From contig JBLDXI010000046.1 of NCBI GenBank assembly GCA_047495785.1, positions 1,550,001-1,614,000 on the forward strand: a stretch of DNA of 64,000 nucleotides, in the 5' to 3' direction. How positions within the stretch are numbered: the stretch's first letter is position 1; each line of letters starts with the position of its first letter. Below the pieces are notes generated by a model that saw only the letters and a list, made by a program, of their open reading frames with translations, had not been told where the DNA came from and did no database searches. Made by a program: the position numbers and the translations under genes. This DNA is from Lepidodermella squamata (lineage: Eukaryota; Gastrotricha). Shown one piece after another: positions 44,301 to 64,000 of the stretch.

Positions 44301-46993
44301 CGCTGCAACTACCGTTCTGGTGCGTTGGAATCGCTTGGTTCTGTAAGCCGCATTTTCTATAATTAAACCTAACTTAGTTAACCCCATTTTGAACTTGATA
44401 GTGGTGGCGTCATGTATCGGAGTCTCGGCTTTCCTTATTGTGACATATAGTCTGGTTTGGGGTCGTGAAAAATCTTTGCAGTGGTTATCAGGGATGGTCA
44501 TGCACATTGTTCAAGATATAATTATCATTCAAACAGTCAAAGTCCTTCTTTTATCGGTCGTAACGTCTTCCTTGCTCAAGCTTCCAGACGATGGGGTTAC
44601 CATTGGAAAGCTTGTTTACTCAAAAGGTTACTTGAGAATTTCTTTCATGATCTAGTACGTTTTCATTTAAATTTAGAAAATACTGATGAGCGAACCAAAG
44701 TTTTCAAACGCCTGCGTAACATCGTGGTGGGGACATTCCATCACGTCATCTACGTCATCGTGTTTGCCCTGGTTGTAGCATGCACTCAAAATATGTTTTC
44801 TTACAGCTTGGTGAGAGATCTCAAGCCTCTAGTCACAATCTCGGGTGTCCAGCAAGTCCTACAGCCAATTGATGATCACGGAGCTATTTTGGACTGGATC
44901 AGCGATTCTTTGATACCAAACTTCATGAATGGAAACCAGTTGACGTACGGCGGGATTTTTAATCGGAAAAACATCTACGCTGTCCCAAATCACGATGTTG
45001 TTATGATTGGTCCTATTAGACTAAGGCAGCAAAGAGTCAGTCTTATGACTTGCCCTTTGAAAATGGCTGCTATACCTGCTTATACATCACGATATATTTC
45101 GAAATTGGCTGGACAAAATGTTACCTGCCAGGAAGCTTATGTCGATAATCTTGGTTTTGGGTCGCTATCTGAAAATCGAAATTTTTCCTATGATTGGATC
45201 CCGTTACCACCCTACTACCCAAAGATATCCAATGTCTCCACCGACAAAGCTCCATGGCTATACCGAGACGACAGTGGCTTCGTATACAGTGGATGGCTGG
45301 GAAATTACAAAACAGGAGGTTATTACGTCGATCTTCCTCTGAAAATGTGGCAGGCCCAAGATGCTGTGCGGCGTCTGAAAGCCGGCCGATGGTTGGATAA
45401 CGCAACGTCAGTGCTTTTCATTGACTTTGTGCTGTACAATGCCCAAGTAAACCTCTTCATGGCTATCAAAACAGTTTTCGAAGCTCTGCCTGCTGGCGGA
45501 ATGACCTACCACGCCAGGCTGTACCCGCTACAACTGTATCAATACTCGGGGGCAAGTTCATTGTTCATATTCGCTGTTCAGGGTGTTTGGATTCTGTTGC
45601 TCATATCCCATGCCATAAGATTTATCCATGAAATGAGGAAAGTTGGCCCATCAAAGTTTCTGAAAGACGGTTGGGACATTTTGGAGGTTGTGTCACTCTT
45701 GATAGCTTTTTCAATTGTTGGCCTCTTCGCCGCTAGAATCTACAACATCATTAAGACCGTGACTAAAATGCAGACAAATCGAAGTTCTTTCACCAACTTG
45801 GACCTTCTGATCAACTGGGAAGAGTTGATGGCTAACTTGTACGGCATTGCTTTTTTCATCACATTGCTGCTGTTTTTCCGAAATCTGAAATTCAACAAGC
45901 ATTGGTGCGTGTTTTTGGGCACGCTATCGAAAGGCCGGAACGATCTCATTTCCTTCGTATTCGTATTTGTCATTGTTACTGTCATGTTCTCGCTTCTTGG
46001 CTATCTTACCATGGGAACAACTAGGGACGAATTCCGAACTTTCACTGCGTCGGTCATGACCCTGGTTCAGAACATAATTGGAGTATCGGGGTCGTTGATT
46101 TCTCTCGGATTCTCTTCGAGATTCGTTATGTTCTACTGCATGGCCTATTCTACAATTGTCATGTTTTTCGCTGTTCAAATTTTTATGACGATTGTTTCTG
46201 TAACGTATGGGCAAGTCGCAGATAATGTCACTAAATTCACGGATTGGGACAAAGAAGTCGACGAATACATGTCGGAAGAACTGAAAAAGCTCGCAGCTCG
46301 TAAAGGCGGCGTTGATAAGTCTAAAAGTGTTTTCAAGCCAGTCGGAGTTAGAAACTTTGCAAAACGTAAGTTAAACTACCTCAACATTCCTATACTAGTC
46401 TGATAACAATTTATTTTGCAGTCGAGCGATCCGTGCATAGATTGTTGAACTATGTCGATGCAACGTTGTCCGATGACACTCTGGACGCCGAAGACAAACG
46501 ATATCGATGCTTAATGCATTGGATAGATTTCAAAATCCACAGCGAGTTGAGGCGGATTTCCAAACCAGTTGTCATCCCGACTCCTAGTGTGGGTAACCTC
46601 TCGTTTCCTCAGAAGCATCCACAATCAGACTGGAGGTCTCTTCTTGGTGACAAAGTGGTGTCTCAGAGAGGCCATGTTGTCCAAACGATCCAGCCGCCAC
46701 CGTTGCCTCCTCCACCGCCTGTTTACGTCTACACTCCCATGAGGATTGAAACACATTTTCTATTACGCCAAGAGACGAATTTCGTACCTGCAATCAATAA
46801 GCCTGCTGTGAAAGCACCTAAGCCTCATTCGATACAGCCTGCAAAATCCAAGAAAACCTCCCTGCTCGATTACTTGAAGCCATCAAAGAAGAAACCTAGC
46901 ATTCAAGCAAGCGGGAGCAATTTGCCGACGGACGCAGTTCGCAAAATGTACGATAAAAAAACTGAAAATCGATTATACGCCACAAGCATGTGA
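35304..46993 (+). CDS. Polycystin-1-like receptor/channel with EGF, discoidin-like, fibrinogen-related, PAN and sushi ectodomain
   Basis: Exons: 35304-35376, 35428-35532, 35588-35686, 35735-35863, 35919-36110, 36167-36775, 36827-37382, 37435-37559, 37609-38973, 39026-39202, 39251-39388, 39440-40867, 40920-41021, 41076-41177, 41230-41334, 41391-41492, 41546-41808, 41867-43192, 43244-43579, 43631-44342, 44402-44626, 44677-46365, 46422-46993; 10530 nt, 3509 residues, in frame throughout. Order: signal peptide; five EGF-like modules (25-200); F5/8C-like domain (about 205-380); fibrinogen-related domains 1-3 (about 405-1084) and 4 (about 1144-1345); PAN-like; three sushi; six EGF (about 1630-1840); GAIN-like region; TM1 (about 2357); PLAT (2400-2525); then the polycystin membrane module (HPWLSIIKRP, extracellular polycystin domain, channel segments) and a proline-rich tail (PPPLPPPPPVY). 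FReD1 keeps the calcium loop DRDND and GGWW. Polycystin-1 proteins act in sensory or mechanical signalling with a PKD2 partner. Confidence 0.92.
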
Positions 46994-47059
46994 AAGCTTT
47001 GACAAACAATGTTCTCCTATTTCGACTTTACTCGTGCGATTCGGGTCAATTCTGAACGA

Positions 47060-47085
47060 AATAAACGATTATTAAACGCAATAAA
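47060..47085 (+). terminator. Tandem poly(A) signals of the polycystin-like gene
   Basis: AATAAA at 47060-47065 and again at 47080-47085, 67 and 87 bp past the stop codon. Confidence 0.55.
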
Positions 47086-47835
47086 AAATCAGCAAAACCA
47101 TCCGTAAACTCTTGAGCTATTTAGGTGTTTGCGTTTCTGTCCTCCGAATTTGAACAATATGGTGGCCCTAAACCTGCCTATAAACCTGCCTAACAAGTAG
47201 AGCTTCTGCCGAACAAGCGTCTTGAGCCAGAACAAGTAGTTGAGCGTCTACTGCAAAAACCAGTAAAAGATGGATAGCGATACTGTTGCCGCTAGTACAT
47301 AGAGACTACAAGGACGTTGTTCAAACACTGGCTATGGCCTCGTGGAGGTTTGAAGACACTGTCTGGGGAGTTCCGGCTGATGTCAACGCTACAATCATAA
47401 TATGAAACGGCTCTATGCCACGCCAGCAATCCTTTTGAGAGGAGATGCAAGAAGCCATCTCAATTCTCAACCTTTTTTAGCGGCTTAAGCCATGAGGTGG
47501 GTGATCAAAATACAATGGCAAACGCAAGATGAGCTTGCCTCACGAACTTCAGCAACGTCTTAGCCGAAAAGATACATATTCTTATATTCTTATATGTATT
47601 TTCTGCGCCACCAATATAGCGAGCGCGTTGCCCAACAAACGGAGAAGGCCCATTTCCCAGTCCGGCATTTGCACAGCAGAACAACGCCGAACACAGGGTT
47701 TTTGCCGAACAAAGGGGTGAAATCGAGTTGTACTGACTTGTACAGGTGTTTTTTATGCCAATTTGTTCGTCCTTGTTCGGAAATTTTAAATTCAAGGAAA
47801 ATAATTGCAGGGAAAAAAATTAAAAAGCTGTGGTG

Positions 47836-47890
47836 GGCGTTGAACCATCGTTCTCACACTCCTTACACAGCCTCTCTCACCACTAAGCCA
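47836..47890 (-). other. tRNA-like pol III A-box/B-box pair (possible SINE or tRNA pseudogene)
   Basis: Reading the minus strand, TGGCTTAGTGG (47890-47880) fits the A-box consensus at every defined position. GGTTCAACGCC (47846-47836) fits the B-box, with 33 bp between them, as in tRNA genes. The flanking 7-mers do not pair into an acceptor stem and the T-stem has mismatches, so a functional tRNA is unlikely. A tRNA-derived SINE head or pseudogene is the better reading. Confidence 0.4.
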
Positions 47891-48666
47891 TTCACTCTCT
47901 CGAAATCAGAGACCGAGGGGTCGAATACAAAATATGTATCTAGAAATCATGTGACTAAACCATTTTCAACACAATTCAACTTTTTAAACTGTTAATTTTC
48001 TTTAATTTTTTAATTTTAAATTTTCATTTAAAACAAATTGAATTCATAGCGAAATAATGCGGAAAAAAAACAAAATTCACTGTGCAGCCGTATTTATTGA
48101 AAATCGCAAAACTGAGGTGGCTTGAATCATACTTCTGGGTAAGTTCTTGCGGCACCAGTTTGAGCTTGGGAATTTTTTAAACGATAAAATCATCTGATTA
48201 TTATGAACTTTGAACACTGACTGAGACCGATTGAAAAGCCATACAAAATGTCGGAATTTTTTATATACCTTGTGTCAAATATTTCAATACCAACTGCCTT
48301 ACTTGTCTATCAAGTATTATCCTGCACTGATGCTGATTTCAGCTCATCTTCTCCAATTTAAAGCACAATGCAAGACGTAAAACCCGTTTCTCGTTAGCAA
48401 TTCTCATTGTTTCGATCTTTCGATCAAGAGAAGGAAAACGTATCGGATCAAACCAACAAATTCAGCTATTTATGTTTCACAGCGCCGTCACTATTGTTCA
48501 AGTGAAGCTGTGTAAGAAGTTCAGAAGAGGTCAATGCACACCTTGCCGAGTATGCATCACATTGTTATTAATATTTCAAGCTTAAGAATGGTAAAAACGA
48601 CACTCTGCATTTCAAATTATTGGACTCCAATATAGCAACTTCAAACAATTGATAACGGCTTTAATA

Positions 48667-62429
<13,763 letters not shown>

Positions 62430-62582
62430 GTAACATCATTTTCCGGAAAAGTGTTAGTTCATACAGGGTACTTCATACAGTGATAATTTCATACAAAACC
62501 AGTAGTAACTCGTACATTATTTCCGTGATATTTTCATGACATTTTTCTGATTTTTTCGTGACTTTCTCATACGAAAAAAAAT

Positions 62583-62699
62583 ACCAACGAAAATCGTGAT
62601 AATTTCATACTTTATTCTTCTACCAACGAAAATCGTGATAGTTTCTTACTTTATTCTTCTACCAACGAAAATCGTGATAATTTCATACTTTATTTTCTC
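62583..62699 (+). repeat. 39-bp tandem repeat, three copies
   Basis: Units start ACCAACGAAAATCGTGATAA at 62583, 62622 and 62661 with few differences. They lie between the last visible lectin exon and the MULE transposase stop codon, probably subterminal repeats of that element. Confidence 0.85.
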
Positions 62700-62724
62700 T
62701 ACAACCCGAAAACAGATTTAACCG

Positions 62725-64000
62725 TTAATCATCATCTTTATCACCATTATTATCATCTTCACTTTCACCCTCAGGATCAACAAAGTCCAAAGGGGCCAGT
62801 TCGCGAAAGTCTTCTTTCGCCTTTGGCTTCTTCTCCTTGAGTTGAGAAAGCGCATCGGAAAGCGCATCCAAGAACTCAATTGGAGTAAGCTTGTTCTGAT
62901 CGAACTCGTCCCAGCGCAGTTTGATCAAGTTCGATATTTTTGCATAAAGCTTGATTCCGGAGCTAGCCGGCTTGTAGGTGTTTGCGGTGATTTGGTCGAT
63001 AACAACTCGAGAATCGTTTTCTAGCTCGAGCATAGAATTCGGAAAGCGCCAGACATTAGGGTGACTCACTCCAACCTTCGTGTTAATCTTGTTGTTGTTG
63101 CCTTCTGCAAAGTTGTTAGTGCGAAATTCCTTTCGATAAACACAAAATCTCTCCTCGGTTACAACTTTAAACCAATACGAATCGATGTACTCGAAAAATT
63201 TCTTCAAATTTTCGGATTGGTCGATAAGGGGTTGGGCGCCAAACCAGATTAAATCAAAAGCGGGTCTCGTGTGATCCATAGGCAGCAGATGAATGGCCAT
63301 TATACGGCGAACGATGCGATGAATTTCGCCTTCCACCAGAAGATAATCGGTCCATAGACCGTTCTCATGCACCCATTTCAAAACGGCTTGGCAGTAATGA
63401 AAATGACACCCTGCTATGTCGCAGAGGAAAACCAGAGCCAAGGCATTCATCATGCCAAGTTCATAGTCGCAAGTTGTTAGCGGTTGCGTGATTGATGGAA
63501 CTAGATTGAGCATCTCGCCTGAGCTAAGCTGATCGAACCATTTGGCGACGGTTTTCGGCTTCTTCGGTTGACAGCGATCGAAGTGCTGGTAAAGCGTCCG
63601 CTTGCAATTCTCGTAGCAAGGAATAGCAGTGACTAGTTTCGACCGTTCTAAACCATGATCTTCGCCAAAGTCCAACATCTTCCCGACCTTGTCGTTGTAT
63701 ACATCGTGAACAGACTTGCCTTTTTCTGTTCTGATCGCCGATTTTATCCAGTACATAACGACATAGCTCAGGCCGGCGTAGTAGTTCGGAACATCATCGT
63801 GACGACCTTCAACTCCGACGACTTCCGTCCCATCAGCATTCAAGACCAAACCAGCTTTCGAACAACGCATGCAGCGGAAACCACATCGATCATCGATCCA
63901 GTTGTAGAGGTGACCCTTGCTGAACCATACCTTGTTGCCGCGAGTACTGCCTATGAAGTAATTGGGAATCTCTTCAGGCTTTTTCTTCGCCGGAGCGGCT
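62725..64000 (-). CDS. MULE/FLYWCH-type transposase, 5' end beyond window
   Basis: Open minus-strand frame from the right edge to a TAA at 62725 (425 codons visible). At the edge is a FLYWCH-like finger (CGFRCMRCSKAG...GRHDD). Further on come the MULE core segment DYELGMMNALALVFLCDIAG followed by CHFHYCQAVLKWVHENGL, the C-terminal YRKEFRTNNFAEGNNNKIN characteristic of MULE proteins, and a strongly acidic end (EGESEDDNNGDKDDD). The stretch that should carry the first catalytic Asp, between KTVAKWFDQLSSGE and PSITQPLTTCDYE, looks deleted, so transposition activity is doubtful. It lies antisense within, or just past, the downstream part of the CUB/lectin gene. Confidence 0.8.
   Translation of the reverse strand, partial: AAPAKKKPEEIPNYFIGSTRGNKVWFSKGHLYNWIDDRCGFRCMRCSKAGLVLNADGTEVVGVEGRHDDVPNYYAGLSYVVMYWIKSAIRTEKGKSVHDVYNDKVGKMLDFGEDHGLERSKLVTAIPCYENCKRTLYQHFDRCQPKKPKTVAKWFDQLSSGEMLNLVPSITQPLTTCDYELGMMNALALVFLCDIAGCHFHYCQAVLKWVHENGLWTDYLLVEGEIHRIVRRIMAIHLLPMDHTRPAFDLIWFGAQPLIDQSENLKKFFEYIDSYWFKVVTEERFCVYRKEFRTNNFAEGNNNKINTKVGVSHPNVWRFPNSMLELENDSRVVIDQITANTYKPASSGIKLYAKISNLIKLRWDEFDQNKLTPIEFLDALSDALSQLKEKKPKAKEDFRELAPLDFVDPEGESEDDNNGDKDDD

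Larger units (their letters stand above)
46994..48666. other. Spacer between the two giant ectodomain genes
   Basis: No supported protein gene. It contains GCCGAACAA-type reiterated words (47200-47720), which may be decayed repeat, and a tRNA-like pol III promoter pair on the minus strand at 47836-47890. The AT-rich 48000-48600 stretch presumably holds the promoter of the CUB/lectin gene. Confidence 0.45.

Noticed and set aside
47820-47890. Functional tRNA gene
   Set aside because: A and B boxes are perfect but the acceptor and T stems do not base-pair.
62583-62699. Regularly spaced repeats resembling a CRISPR array
   Set aside because: Three contiguous 39-bp copies without spacers in a eukaryotic locus next to a transposase; simple tandem repeat.

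Overview
This is eukaryotic, animal-type DNA. Genes are split by introns, most of them very short (about 48-60 bp, GT...AG), and separated by AT-rich spacers with transposon debris. The proteins are metazoan: TRIM-NHL, GABA-B-type GPCR, Cys-loop channel, RPS6KC1-type PX/MIT kinase, lysosomal fucosidase, polycystin-1, and EGF/CUB/fibrinogen/lectin ectodomains. An invertebrate is most likely. The compact introns and loose acceptor consensus would fit an ecdysozoan such as a tardigrade, but I cannot name the species from the sequence alone. Exon joins were worked out by hand from splice sites and reading phase. For every complete gene the joined exons give an uninterrupted frame.

Layout. 1-6430 (-): 5' three quarters of a TRIM2/3-like RING/B-box/filamin gene, which runs off the left edge. 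6431-10056: gene-free. 10057-12761 (+): GABA-B-like class C GPCR. 13223-14559 (+): divergent Cys-loop ligand-gated channel. 16415-19614 (+): RPS6KC1-type PX-MIT-pseudokinase. 19831-23143 (+): GH29 alpha-L-fucosidase. 23391-31163 (+): 7-TM gustatory-receptor-like protein with two large introns. The first intron holds a FLYWCH-MULE transposon inserted in an older repeat. The second holds a complete intronless gene (28701-29789) that looks bacterial in origin. 31164-33318: repeats. 33319-34819 (+): unrecognised single-pass membrane protein. 35304-46993 (+): a 23-exon, 3509-residue polycystin-1-like receptor/channel. 46994-48666: spacer with a tRNA-like pol III motif pair. 48667-62429 and beyond (+): at least 3105 residues of a secreted CUB/L-type-lectin/EGF protein made of four tandem units, with a 3-kb first large intron full of transposons. 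62725-64000 (-): second MULE/FLYWCH transposase, open at the right edge.

Most striking are three things. The polycystin-1-like protein carries, instead of the familiar PKD/REJ array, EGF modules, a discoidin-like domain, four fibrinogen-related domains, a PAN-like domain and sushi domains ahead of the GAIN-like region, PLAT domain and channel. Immediately downstream lies a giant CUB + L-type lectin protein built from repeated multi-CUB/lectin/EGF blocks. Both are carbohydrate/protein recognition architectures that I do not recall from described animals. The third is a bacterial-type gene sitting complete, with its own TATA box and poly(A) signal, inside an intron of a chemoreceptor-like gene.
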